64,000 nt of DNA from Epithemia pelagica (taxonomy: Eukaryota > Bacillariophyta > Bacillariophyceae > Surirellales > Surirellaceae), in the NCBI GenBank assembly GCA_946965045.2, contig OX337230.1:2108001-2172000 (forward strand). Direction: 5' to 3'. The notes beneath the pieces were generated by a model, which saw nothing but the letters and a program-made list of their open reading frames with translations, ran no database searches and was not told the DNA's origin. Below, in pieces: positions 54,442 through 64,000 of the stretch (position 1 is the stretch's first letter; each line of letters begins with the position of its first letter). A program made the translations under genes and the position numbers.

Positions 54442-56874
54442 TCATGCAGCTCCTCCTAGCGACGTGGAATTCTTCGTATCGTTAGTTTTATTGGCGTTTG
54501 AGAGTTTCAATAGGTCAGCCTCGGACAGCATGACTTCCCGAGTACGGAAACGATCCTTGGTATACCGCGTGTCCCAAGCATTGTCTGTTTCGGGGAACCA
54601 ATGATACAAATGGCACTCTGACGTACTAGAGTCAGGACAGCAGTGACAACAGGAGCAGTATGGAAGGAGCATGTGGCTTTCCTGGTTATTGTTGGTACAA
54701 GGACGAACCACAAAGCGATCCATTCGAGAAAATTTTTGATTGTCGCAAAATGGCTCTAGCTGAACCCTGTCGTCCCATTCATTGCCACCGTTGAGAATAA
54801 CTGTCTCTAATTGGGTTGCATTCTCCAATGACAACAACTTTCCTTTGAATGCGTTGTGGTAGAGTACAACAGTCTTAAGCTGCGGCGTACTTGGACCAAG
54901 ATTAATTGGCAGTGGGCCCGCAAGGAGATTATGGCCCATATCAAGCAATTCGAGAAGTGTCCAGTTTTTAAACATTTCCGCGGACAACATGCCAATTCGA
55001 TTGGTTTCTTGGAGCGCTAAATGCCGCAAATTGTGCAATTCTCCAAATTCCACCGGAACGGTTCCCTCGTCCCAACTGTTGAAGCTGAGATCAAGATACT
55101 CTAGTGCTTGTAGTTTTGATAACATGGTTGGCATTTCTCCACCAAGTAAATTCCTTGCAACATCAAGGTGGTAGAGAACATCCGTCAACTCCAAAATTGT
55201 AGGGGGTAACGTCCCTTTGAGTCTGTTATCACGCAAGGAAAGATAAGCCAATTTGCTCTCCGTGGGCTGTACCACAGGAAAGTCCCCACCGATTTCGTTT
55301 TTGTGAAGGTCGAGGACGGCCATGGTCGGATGGCCAATTTTGCCATTCATCATTTCACCAATCAAATTGTTTTTGCTTGCGTCCAACACCTCTAAATTGC
55401 GTAACGACTGCACCAATGGTTGATCTATTTCCCCACTGATATTGTTTTCGGAAACCAATAGTGCACGCAATTGGTTCATGTTGCGAAAGACTGCAATGTC
55501 TGCCGAAATCTTATTTCTGTTGATATTCAAGACTTGAAGCTCTGTCATCTTTTTCATGGCAGGAGGACTCAGCACATCGACGAAGGTGTTATTGGAAACA
55601 TCCAGAAAGCGCAGGTTGGTGATGCCCTCTGTCCAAGTAATCAACGACCCACTCAGCGCATTGTTTGACATTGATACATAGCGAAGATGTTCCTGGCTTC
55701 CTGTGGGAAGCACACCGTTGATTTTATTTCGATTGAAATCAAGTTCCACCAGACTTTCAAAGAGATAAATCTCATTTGGAATGCTTCCTAGAAGATTCAT
55801 GCTGGGAAGAATGATGCGCTTGACTGTAGTATCAGGTTCGTCACAATAGCTCATATCCAATGAATCCAGGTTTTGACAACCACAGTCAAGCCCTATCGGC
55901 ACGGATCGGTCTTGCACGCTATCCTGCACTTTGTCATACCATTGACAGACGGACTTGTTGGGTTGCATGAAGTTTGCTCCTTGTAGATGCCAGTCAGCTC
56001 CACCCAAGGCAAAGTACAGAACAGTTGTCGCATACCGCTCTTGGAGTAGGCTTTGATAGTCTGTTATTAAGGTGCGCGCAACAGTATCTTGCGTCACAAG
56101 CCATTGGACTGCAAGGGACTGTGGACTTTCGACAATGTCAAAATCTGTCTGCTGCGACCATCCGTTATCGACTACGAGTTTCACTAGAGTATCGACAGTG
56201 AAAAGACTTGGAGTGTCTGCTCCCACCGTAGTCTGGTCCGAACTACTACGTTCACGCCTTGCCTTTTTGACGATTTGCGCCATGGTCACCGAGATAATGA
56301 GGACTGAAACTGCGATCCAGATCAAGAGCCTGACAAACCGAACATTGCGAAACCGCTGAAAGCTCATTCCACGCATGAAAAAGTAATCTTCCATTCCTGA
56401 ATGACGGTGGCCATTGTATCCATCACCATCTTCGGTGAGATCGACATCGGTCATTCCTTGAAGATCAGACCTCTGCACATAAGGTTCCGGAGGATCTTCC
56501 TCCTCACTCACGTCCACAACAATGGCGTCCATGAGGATCGTACGAGTTGCTTGTTCCTGTCTATTTTCGTGGCGATCTCCTCGTTTGTACAAACCAGACT
56601 CCCCCATCCGCAGATCGTTTAGACCGTCCTTTTGTGGAGTGGACTGCCACATCAGGGTATCTCGTTCTCGCTTTTTTGCTCGTATAATGGTGGGACTAAG
56701 TGTGCTATTGGGGGAAACAGGGTGAGGAAAGAGCTGCTTGGAATAGTCATGGTCACTCATTGTTGATTCGTCCTTGTATTCTTCCACAAAGTGTGGCATT
56801 TGAAGGCCTCCAACATCACCTCGTCCTTTCTTGGACGAGGCAAAGTTTCCTGGATTCATGAAAACTCCATCCAT
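54442..56874 (-). CDS. Large leucine-rich-repeat single-pass membrane protein
   Basis: A single exon encodes 810 residues from ATG 56874. Residues 1-175 are polar and probably cytosolic. A transmembrane helix is at 181-198 (VRLLIWIAVSVLIISVTM). The ectodomain opens with an LRR cap (RYATTVLYFALGGADWHLQ, Cys-Gln-Trp) and runs through about 16 LRRs of the LxxLxLxxNxIxGxIP type (for example LLVSENNISGEI; YLDLSFNSWDEGTVP). It ends with a Cys-rich patch (YCSCCHCCPDSS) and a polar C-terminus. It shares plan and cap with the shorter LRR protein at 3082-4522 but is far longer. There is no kinase. It is probably a surface or endomembrane recognition protein; its ligand is unknown. Confidence 0.8.
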   Translation of the reverse strand: MDGVFMNPGNFASSKKGRGDVGGLQMPHFVEEYKDESTMSDHDYSKQLFPHPVSPNSTLSPTIIRAKKRERDTLMWQSTPQKDGLNDLRMGESGLYKRGDRHENRQEQATRTILMDAIVVDVSEEEDPPEPYVQRSDLQGMTDVDLTEDGDGYNGHRHSGMEDYFFMRGMSFQRFRNVRFVRLLIWIAVSVLIISVTMAQIVKKARRERSSSDQTTVGADTPSLFTVDTLVKLVVDNGWSQQTDFDIVESPQSLAVQWLVTQDTVARTLITDYQSLLQERYATTVLYFALGGADWHLQGANFMQPNKSVCQWYDKVQDSVQDRSVPIGLDCGCQNLDSLDMSYCDEPDTTVKRIILPSMNLLGSIPNEIYLFESLVELDFNRNKINGVLPTGSQEHLRYVSMSNNALSGSLITWTEGITNLRFLDVSNNTFVDVLSPPAMKKMTELQVLNINRNKISADIAVFRNMNQLRALLVSENNISGEIDQPLVQSLRNLEVLDASKNNLIGEMMNGKIGHPTMAVLDLHKNEIGGDFPVVQPTESKLAYLSLRDNRLKGTLPPTILELTDVLYHLDVARNLLGGEMPTMLSKLQALEYLDLSFNSWDEGTVPVEFGELHNLRHLALQETNRIGMLSAEMFKNWTLLELLDMGHNLLAGPLPINLGPSTPQLKTVVLYHNAFKGKLLSLENATQLETVILNGGNEWDDRVQLEPFCDNQKFSRMDRFVVRPCTNNNQESHMLLPYCSCCHCCPDSSTSECHLYHWFPETDNAWDTRYTKDRFRTREVMLSEADLLKLSNANKTNDTKNSTSLGGAA

Positions 56875-57906
56875 CGTGGATCGAGCTGCAATTCTCTGTT
56901 TCGAATTTGGGGATTTGTTGTATTCGCAAAACCAAACAACTAGTGACTACTCCACCTTTGTTGAATCAGACTTTCTCACTCTTGCTTGAAAACAGATCAG
57001 CTGCGAGAATGACGATTACTCGTAGTTATTCTGTCGTGCAATTGAACGGGCGGAAAATTTGGTGAGAGATCAAACAGAAACCAGACTCTCCAAACGATAC
57101 ACGAGACACGACGGAACACCTTTTCTTGATTTTGTGGAGGAGCTCCCACAGACGGACCCACAAAGACACCGGCCTCCTCGCTATTTGATATTTGAATCAT
57201 ATACCCGACTAAATTTTATCCGTTGGGACAATCCATTTTACACTAGCATAGGGAGAGCAAATTAAGTTTACTTCAATATTTTCAATTGCTACATATTTCG
57301 AAAAGGACAAAAGATTTCCGTTGAATTGTCCACGAGACAAACAACAGACAACACCCGAACACGACCAACAAGATACCCAGATGGATTGCTACCTAGGCTA
57401 TCTACTACTCCTATGACTTCACCTCTATAGCTACCTTTACTAGCTAGTGGTTTCCTAGCTAGAGAGTCTCTACATTGTGAAAGTCAGATGGTACTCAGGC
57501 TTAATCCTCACGATTTTGCCTACGTGGCATGACGGAGCACCCCAAAACATGAATGTCGTGAAATCATTTTACAGCGGAAAAAATGATATCGAATTCTTAT
57601 CATTTCTAGCTACATCATCTGTCTGTTGCATAATCATAGAATCAACACACCATACTAGATCAAAGTAGGTTGAATGCTTCAATGGGGATTCGCAGACACT
57701 TGATAAAATCTCTATAATCATTCTGTGTGTGTGTTGACATGAAAGCCTCCCAATCTGTTCAAAGTAAGAAGTCATTGAAGAATCCTGGCCTTGGAATCCT
57801 GGCTTGTTGTTCTTGTTGTTGCTTCAAAGTTGCATAAGGATTGTACAGACCACTCCTATTTGTTGTTGTTGTTGTTGCATAACTGCTTCCTCCTCTTCCT
57901 CCTCCT
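56875..57906. other. Gene-poor stretch
   Basis: No convincing frame. 57395-57470 has repeated CTAGCTA and TACTCCTA motifs like those near 7640 and 30600. The first few hundred bases should hold the promoter of the large LRR gene. Confidence 0.35.
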
Positions 57907-57990
57907 CATTTTTGTGTTCCATTGACATCATTCTTGAGAGTTTTGATTCATTTTTGTGTTCCATTGACATCATGCTTGAGAGTTTTGATT
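57907..57990. repeat. Two tandem 42-bp units
   Basis: 57907-57948 and 57949-57990 are copies of a 42-base unit starting CATTTTTGTGTTCCATTGAC, differing at one position (ATTCTTG versus ATGCTTG). The unit length is a multiple of three, but no gene is evident. Confidence 0.75.
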
Positions 57991-58029
57991 GATCAGACCC
58001 TAGATTTTTACACCTTAGAGCAGTAATGA

Positions 58030-58330
58030 TGTGGAAAAGCTGCTTTAATGTGAGAATGTTGAGGTCCTGGCTCTTGTATACAGCCATGGATCTGGTGTGA
58101 TAGGTCCTCAATGGTGGGAGTAGACCCACATTGTTGTATATTAAATGTATAGGGTGATGGACAATATATATGGGATGCAACAGCTCTTGTTTCATTGTGG
58201 TATAAGTCTTGTACTGGGCACATTGTCGTTGCTGCTGTTTGCATTCTTGGATTTGTGGGAATAGAGATATGGTCTCTGATCATGATTCATACTTCAAATG
58301 CATAGACCGTTGGGTCAAGTCATGGAGGTG
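58030..58330 (-). mobile_element. Diverged LTR relic related to the copia LTR
   Basis: Several blocks match the LTR at 62949-63731 in the same order: CAACAGCTCTTG, TTGTGGGAATAGAGATATGG and AGACCGTTGGGTC. The rest has drifted and gained or lost bases. I read it as an old solo LTR or LTR fragment of the same family; its ends could not be fixed. Confidence 0.5.
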
Positions 58331-59700
58331 CACACTTGGCTGGTAGAGGTGTGCACTTGACAATATTTGGCCTGCACGTATTGGGTCATAGTTGATATCC
58401 AAGTGGTCGCCAATAATGCGTGCATTGCAAGCATGCCTTGGCTGATTTTATGGGTTTACGAGCATCCCGTCATTCCTTTCTCACTTTTACAAATAGAACA
58501 ATAATGACAAGGGCTACAAAAATCCAAGGCGCAGAGGTTCTTTACAGCCACCACCATTCCCACCATTGCCATGACAGGAGCTGCCACAAAGCCCACTGTG
58601 ATTGGTGCGAGAAATGCTTGGACAGTGAACTGCTATTTGAAGACAAATCAACTGCAGTTGTGAACAAGAATGCAGGTGTCCGACAGATGAAGGAAATGCA
58701 GGAAGGACCGGTGCTGCTTCATTTTGCAAACTGTGAGGGATTGAATTTTGACCTTGATCACCATGTAGTAGTACTGGAGAGAACTACATTCCATGCACAC
58801 CAAGTGTGCGCCAGAAGATCCAAGGTTTCCATGAAGTACTGTTTTCCGTCCAAGTTGCCACACTGAAGACATGCTGGGAATAGTTCAAATGCTGCGGTGA
58901 CGAAATTGAGGTAGGCCTGGTCAGCATCAAAGATGTGAGAGGCTTCATTGAGGCGAGACCAACTTCAAGGTGCCGTAACTCGGGTTTGCAACGGCCCGAC
59001 TTCATAGAGTTTTTGCCAGGCAGTTCCATGGGCAGAGATAAATCTGTTGGAGTGGTTGCTTGCTCGATACCCCATGGTGGTATGTGGTATTGTTGGTGGA
59101 AGCAGCGGGACTTTTTGAATTGGCGGTCATCGTCTATGGACAAGTTCCTATGTAGAGATCTATGTGGTGCAAATATATGCAATTCCAAATCGCACGGGCC
59201 TAAAATGTGCGTCCTGTTATTTGAATTCCAAGGGTAACGGGTAAAGTATTGGTATTAGAACATTTTATTTTACTGCTAGAAAGCATTGCCATTGTCCACT
59301 CCAGTTCCGAGGCAGGGAACTGAAAATTCAGGTTGTATAGCAAATAATAGTCAAAACCTTTTCTTCTCACTTGCAAGCCATAATATGTTGTGATTCTCCT
59401 ATTTGTGTGGTTTTGAGGGTTGAGGGAGGTCTAGGTAGGCGAGCTTTCAGCGCTTACACATTGTAAATTGTAAAACACATACAACTAGCTAAGTAGCCGT
59501 AGCTTTGTCATTGTCATTTGTCTGTGTGTTCCAATGTCTAATAGCAATGCACATAGCACATAACTCTAGATACCTAATCATGATCGGGAATCGCCTTCCC
59601 GAGACGTAGAAGGGCCATAGATAGTACTTACACAGGTCACGGTCACGGATGGTTGGTCGAGTCAATTTCCAGAATCGGTAGTATCTCCGCTGTCAGAATG
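58331..59700. other. No convincing gene; probably old repeat DNA
   Basis: Open frames at 58420-58866 (+), 58784-59188 (-) and 58935-59237 (+) overlap one another in conflicting frames. None shows a domain-like pattern. A short inverted repeat, GGTGCACACTTGG / GTGTGCACTTG, lies near 58327-58362. Confidence 0.3.
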
Positions 59701-59807
59701 TGGCTCACGCCACCTACGTAGCTAGTCGTGCGTCGTCCTCCTCTGGGGTTGGGGTGATGGGCGAAACCACTTTACTAGGTTACGGCCTCGGCCCCAGCCC
59801 CTGAGCG
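59701..59807 (-). repeat. Split direct repeat B2 of the second YR element
   Basis: 107 bases, identical to 59952-60058. It marks the 3' terminus of the element on the minus strand. Confidence 0.8.
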
Positions 59808-59951
59808 GGAGGCTGGTGTGGCGGGAGGGAGGCCTACAAAAGCACTACGCTACGGACGCGATCGTCGGCTGGCAGAACTTATGGCTTTTCAAGTGGTAAG
59901 TGGGTAAGTGGTAAGTCTGTCCGTCCTTCTCCTTCTCCGGCACTACTGCAA

Positions 59952-60058
59952 TGGCTCACGCCACCTACGTAGCTAGTCGTGCGTCGTCCTCCTCTGGGGT
60001 TGGGGTGATGGGCGAAACCACTTTACTAGGTTACGGCCTCGGCCCCAGCCCCTGAGCG
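59952..60058 (-). repeat. Split direct repeat B1 of the second YR element
   Basis: 107 bases located 37 bases downstream of the recombinase stop (minus orientation). The segment 59808-59951 between the two B copies is the internal A2 repeat; its partner A1 is not in the window. Confidence 0.8.
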
Positions 60059-60095
60059 CCATAGGAGGGCCACCGACATAAGGAACGGAGCGGAG

Positions 60096-61271
60096 CTACG
60101 GGGAGGGTGGGTGAAGAAGTGGCTGGGCGGCAGGAGGGAAGTCGGAGTCGGGCATGAGGGTGTAGTGACCATGGTGAAGCATAGTGCGGGACAAGTCGGC
60201 AATCAGAGGCAGAGCTTGGGCGTGCAGGTAGCGAAACATGGCATCCGATTTCCAGCGGCCGACCAGGCGAATTGTGTCGCGGTCGATGCGGCCGCAGAGG
60301 AGGGCCATTGCACCACCGGCACGCAAACTGCGAGCATTGACATCGGCCGGGGAGAAACCAAGGGGTGGCAAGGAGCAAATGGCATCTCGCAGTGCAGTGG
60401 TGATATGTTTGGAGGTAAGTTCGGTGAGGCGTGGACGAGGCCCCGGAGACCAGGAAGCAAGGGGCGTGGTCGGGGAAGCCCCATGCGAACGAAGGTATGT
60501 GACCCGGCGAGCCAGTGCGTGGACAGGACAGGCCGCCGAGTGGCCGCTGCAACCATGGGCAATGACCTCTCCACGGACACGGTTCTTCTGCTGCTGGAAG
60601 GTGATGGACACGTGTGTGGCCCGGTGAAGGTCGCGGAGTGGGCAGTGCCGGTGGTCAAGTCGGACGAGTCCAATGGTGAAGGTGAGGTCCTGTAAGGTGA
60701 TGGGTGTGGACTCAACGGACTTGCAATATTCGCCAGGGCGAAGAAGAAAGAAGAAGGCAATCCATGCCATGTCGGCCACGGCAAGGTTGAAGGGAAGTTG
60801 TGTGCGCACTGCTGTCATGTAGGCACAGTGCAGAACTTGTATGGGCATAGGTTTGACCCGGTTGGGAGGCGGGTCGGCATTTGCAAAAGCGCGATACAAG
60901 GTGGTCAGCCGAGGGTCCATGGAGCCATGAGACGTGAGGCGGGGATCCGGGAGGCCCACGTTGGTGAACGCCTTTGCAACGGCCAGTATTTTGTCACGTA
61001 CGCGTTCAGCGCGGACTGGGTCACCACTGCGACTGGCTCGGCCGTCTCGGATACGATAGGCGAGCACTCGGAGTATCGGAACTTTGTCATCGATGTCGCT
61101 GAGGAAGGGGTCCGTGAGGCCAAGTGATTGGGTGTAAGGAACCCAATGGTGGGTCCAGAACCGGTCGGTCGACTGGGCACGACTTGCAGTGACGGAACGT
61201 CGGGCCTGTGCCGCAGCAGCGATGAAGTCAGCTGTGAACGCACGTCGGGCGGCAGGTGTAGCATGGTCCAA
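60096..61271 (-). CDS. Tyrosine recombinase of the second YR element (intact)
   Basis: The intact frame of 391 residues overlaps the 3' end of the RT/RNase H frame by 367 bases in another phase. The N-terminal SAM-like core-binding part has DKVPILRVLAYRIRDG and ILAVAKAFTNVGLPDPRL. The catalytic part has IAFFFLLRPGEY (Arg box I region), SITFQQQKNRVRGEVIAHG, NARSLRAGGAMALL and IRLVGRWKSDAMFRYLH (H/R-x-x-R and Tyr). Such enzymes insert the circular DNA copy of the element by site-specific recombination with no target duplication. The exact start is uncertain: the first ATG (61271) precedes the conserved region by about 75 residues. Translation presumably relies on reinitiation or frameshifting from the RT ORF. 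Confidence 0.8.
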   Translation of the reverse strand: MDHATPAARRAFTADFIAAAAQARRSVTASRAQSTDRFWTHHWVPYTQSLGLTDPFLSDIDDKVPILRVLAYRIRDGRASRSGDPVRAERVRDKILAVAKAFTNVGLPDPRLTSHGSMDPRLTTLYRAFANADPPPNRVKPMPIQVLHCAYMTAVRTQLPFNLAVADMAWIAFFFLLRPGEYCKSVESTPITLQDLTFTIGLVRLDHRHCPLRDLHRATHVSITFQQQKNRVRGEVIAHGCSGHSAACPVHALARRVTYLRSHGASPTTPLASWSPGPRPRLTELTSKHITTALRDAICSLPPLGFSPADVNARSLRAGGAMALLCGRIDRDTIRLVGRWKSDAMFRYLHAQALPLIADLSRTMLHHGHYTLMPDSDFPPAAQPLLHPPSP

Positions 61272-62947
61272 GGCTGTGAGTGTGGGGCAAGAGCATTAAG
61301 CGAAGACAACAAGGCAGAGTCCGTGAGATCAAAGCGGCGGGATGCCATGTCAGCCAAAACATTTGCTTGGCCCGGAATGTATGAGTGTTGGGTGATGTAT
61401 CGGTGTCGCCGCTGGTGGAGAGCCGCCAGCCGAAGTAGATAAGCGGCCGGCCCCTGTGTGGTGACAGCACCCTTTCCTTGCCATGCCACGGCGGGGGTGT
61501 TGTCCGAGCAGATAGCCAAGGTTTGTTCCCGGAGATCAAAATGTGGGGCCAACACAGCAGTATGCCCCAAGGTCCCAGCAAGCTCGAGGTCCGAATTGGT
61601 GATGGTGCCATGTGGGTTCGAGAAGGAGACGAGCTGCGCCTGGACTGCTGGGGGGAAAGGTTCACGCCAGACCAAAGGTGGGTGGAGGCTTTGGGGTCCT
61701 GGAAGCCAGACTCCTCCCATGCCGGGGAGTGCTGCATCACATGCACCCACAAAGGTGGGTTTGGTTGGGAACAATTCTGCAATACGTGTGGGCCGTGCAG
61801 CCAAGTCATCGGCCAACAGTTGGAAGTCACGAAGTGCATCTTTGGCCCCTTGGTGCAATCGGACCCGGTGTTTGTCACTACGTGTCAAGGCCAACTGAAG
61901 CTGGGAGAACAGTCCTTGTCCTCCTGGGATACCCAAGACCATGCTGCGAAGTTCTCCTAGCAACCGATGGGCGGCCTTTATTGAGAGCCGATTGCGGTTA
62001 CGGGCTTCCTGCAGGATGGTGTGTAGGCGTTCCTGCCTGTGTGGAGGCAATTCAATGGTACCGGCAATGGTGTCAATCGTCCATCCCAATACTTGCTTGC
62101 GGGTTGCCCAACATGCATCTCCTTTGAGTAGTTTCTTGGTGGAGATGGGCTCCTTCCGACTGGCAGGGTCGGAAGGATCATTTGGCCGGAACACTGCATC
62201 ATTTAGGTGGAGGACTTGTCGGCGGAAGCGGTTAATGCGTGCTGGAGTGCCTTGGGCAAGGAGCACCTCATCATCAACAAAGACATCAGCATAGGCAAGT
62301 GGTGTCAATCGGTGCTGGACGCGACGTGGCTGTTGTGGTAGCCTTGTGGTAGTGGAGGTGTCCTGCCGTGCCACATGCTGCCTTGGTGCGGCGATGGTGA
62401 TGCCCTGGGGGTTCGCGTCAGGAACATAAGTGGCGGCCATGGACTCCAACGGATGTGGTCGGGGATCCCAGTTGCTGCCAGCATACATGTTGGCAAGGTC
62501 GGCAATAGTTTCTGTTGCACTGCAGAAATAAGGGGGACTCTCGGTCCAGCCCATTGGGAGTGTAATCGGAAATGCCACCAGTGGTTGCTCTCCCGGTTGA
62601 GTGGGAAAGGCAACGCCCAGAGTGAGGACATCTTCGGGCTTCAGACGGATTCTCTAAAATCCATCTGAAAGATCAATCTTGAGCATGTACACCGGGCCAT
62701 GTTTTGGGTTGGCCACAAGGATGCGGTAGAGCAGTCGGTGTAAGGCCTTGCCAAATTGCATGGCCTCAGCAGGTGCTGTTTTGTGCGTTTTGCTGTTTAG
62801 TCCGGAGAAACTGTAATCCACTATGGTGCGGGGCCGCCGTTCCCTCTGTGGAACGACCCCCAATGGTGAGATGCGTAGCCTTTGGTAATGTCGGACAACT
62901 TGGTAGGGCAGGACAATCCAAAATTTTTTGTTCACCATGTCCACCAT
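60905..62947 (-). pseudogene. RT/RNase H of the second YR element, truncated and with a stop
   Basis: The first part (62947-62654) has FWIVLPYQVVRHYQRLRISP, TIVDYSFSGLN and MLKIDLSDGF, then an in-frame TAG at 62654-62656 where the other copy has Tyr. The same frame continues with ITLPMGWTESPPYF, ADVFVDDEVLLAQG (FVDD-type catalytic site), the thumb, and RNase H (CDAALPGMGGVWLPG; TPAVAWQGKG; YIPGQANVLADMASR). It ends at 60905. N-terminal RT sequence is missing because of the LTR at 62949. It shows clear similarity to the RT at 19065-22367. Confidence 0.8.
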
Positions 62948-62948
62948 T

Positions 62949-63731
62949 TGTTACAATTCTTTCTGAATCGTAGGGACATTGATGCTCGGTAGAGCAGACA
63001 ATCAGGTAGGTCACCAACCGATACAAGCTTCTCAGGGTCAGAGAAGCAAGCAAGTCGAAGTCTATCAGAAGGATAGTCGGGACACAAAAGAAGATGTGAT
63101 AAATGGTGATATTGTTAGATTGTGTGTTGATTACTACGATAGGTCTACGTGAAATGTTCGGTCCTGCCAAGGGTCATGTGTCATAGGTTCTTGGCGGCAA
63201 CAGGTTTGGAATAGTTGGAGTTGATTCATATGATGTATATGACATGTATATGTGGGCGGATAACATATACAGGGTCAACAGCTCTTGCTTTGGGTTGGCA
63301 TAGTTGTTTTCATGGCGCGCAGCTTGTTGACAATTTGGAGATTGTGGGAATGGAAATATGGTCTCGCGTGATCGTGTGTCGTGCTTGGGATACTTAGACC
63401 GTTGGGTCGGATAGATGCCGATAGCGCTCGGATGTCGCTTGGGCGCGCTCGATGATTTCGGGCGCGTACGCTTAGGGCGTTAGTATAATGTCCGAGCAAC
63501 GGCCAAATTTACGTCCGTTGTAATACCGCACGACCCAGTTTAGTCTTGAGAGTGAGTTCGTCAATCTATTCTCACTTTTCATGATTTGCGAAGAAATATA
63601 GGTCGATATAGCGCGAAGCTAGGAAACATAGCTCGAAGCTAGAGGGCATGATGCGATAGCACGAGGCTATGTGACATGGGGAATCGATGAGATGTAGAAT
63701 CTAACCACCATAGACGGTGAGAATTCTAACA
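62949..63731 (-). repeat. 3' LTR of a Ty1/copia retrotransposon
   Basis: On the minus strand it begins TGTTAGAATTC and ends GAATTGTAACA, so the short terminal inverted repeats match in 10 of 11 bases; the length is 783 bp. It is preceded by a purine-rich tract (GTGGGGAG), the plus-strand priming site, and by the end of a copia polyprotein. The other end abuts the RT of the YR element. The 5-bp sequence next to it (CCATT on the plus strand, 62944-62948) should recur at the far end of the copia element outside the window. Confidence 0.75.
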
Positions 63732-64000
63732 CTCCCCACAACTCGTCGTTTCAGCCTTGTCATCATTGGATTTGTTGAGATCTTGAACTTCTCCTTTCCA
63801 AAACAACAATGGCTTGAGCATGGGCCAAATAGATACGAAATCCCAATGTTTGCTAAGGATATCGGCAGGGTTGGTCTTTCCATCTTTCCAGTAGAATGCA
63901 ACATACTTTGCTGCGATGGCTTCACGAACTCGGTGGTATGACAGAAGATGGTGTCTCTTGGATAGTATGGAATGAGGAACGGTTGCATTGAGCACAACGG
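63726..64000 (-). CDS. Ty1/copia polyprotein, C-terminal end (partial)
   Basis: The frame runs in from the window edge. SILSKRHHLLSYHRVREA followed by YWKDGKTNPADILSKHW is the typical end of the copia RNase H domain (K-R-H-x-x-L-x-x-H-R-V-R-E-A; N-x-A-D-I-L-x-K). It ends in a Cys-Gly-Glu-Cys tail with the stop codon overlapping the first bases of the LTR. The integrase, RT and remaining polyprotein would lie to the right of position 64000. Confidence 0.85.
   Translation of the reverse strand, partial: VVLNATVPHSILSKRHHLLSYHRVREAIAAKYVAFYWKDGKTNPADILSKHWDFVSIWPMLKPLLFWKGEVQDLNKSNDDKAETTSCGEC

Larger units (their letters stand above)
59701..62948 (-). mobile_element. Second YR retroelement, 5' part cut off by a copia element
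   Basis: Read on the minus strand it runs: RT (from 62947), RNase H, overlapping recombinase ORF (61271-60096), B1 (60058-59952), A2 (59951-59808), B2 (59807-59701). B1 and B2 are identical over 107 bases, the same split-repeat plan as the element at 16769-24373, but with different repeat sequences, so it is another family. The gag ORF and A1 are missing: the RT starts abruptly where the copia LTR ends (62949). They may lie beyond the copia element, outside the window. Confidence 0.8.

Noticed and set aside
58420-59237. Several 100-150-residue frames on both strands
   Set aside because: They conflict with each other, have no conserved pattern, and sit in a stretch with LTR relics.

Overview
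This window looks like nuclear DNA of a photosynthetic stramenopile, most likely a pennate diatom. The genes are monocistronic and lie on both strands. Several are split by one or two short introns (76 to 122 nt), GT-AG except for one GC-AG. The gene families are eukaryotic: RFC4, SDHAF2, an NHE antiporter, an EDR2-like PH-START protein, ZIFL-type MFS carriers, LRR membrane proteins of the diatom type, and a GT92-like glycosyltransferase. The repeats are tyrosine-recombinase (YR) retroelements, a Ty1/copia element and DDE transposon relics. The species assignment is inference; no organelle or rRNA marker is present.

Layout. 1-13 kb is ordinary genic DNA: an aldo-keto-reductase-like protein, an LRR membrane protein (-), an unknown protein (-), a type II Golgi glycosyltransferase (+), a small membrane protein (-) and a three-exon RFC4 (+). 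13.5-24.4 kb is a block of mobile DNA. It starts with a decayed two-gene DDE transposon with diverged inverted ends. Next to it is a 6.2-kb YR retroelement with the split direct repeats A1-ORFs-B1-A2-B2. Its last repeat (B2) was opened by a TA-target inverted-repeat element, which in turn took a TTA-target element. 24.6-39 kb is genic again: a secreted or plastid-routed unknown protein, an NHE-type Na+/H+ exchanger, SDHAF2, a second and inverted copy of the TTA element, the EDR2-like protein, a small membrane protein and a ZIFL-like carrier.

39-54 kb mixes live and broken genes. There is a lipase-like/GTPase gene with several lesions, a ZIFL carrier beside its own truncated tandem copy, an RHS/Crinkler-like NTPase with a probable frameshift, a four-pass membrane protein with a long acidic tail, and an ABCF gene carrying two in-frame stops. 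54.4-56.9 kb is a second, larger LRR membrane protein. From 57 to 59.7 kb no gene is convincing. 59.7-64 kb holds a second YR retroelement (minus strand), cut inside its reverse transcriptase by the 3' LTR of a Ty1/copia element that runs off the window.

No operon logic is present. The strongest signals are the ordered nesting of elements with readable target-site duplications, the lipase-GTPase fusion with Cys at the nucleophile position, and the number of otherwise long reading frames broken by single stops or one- to two-base indels.
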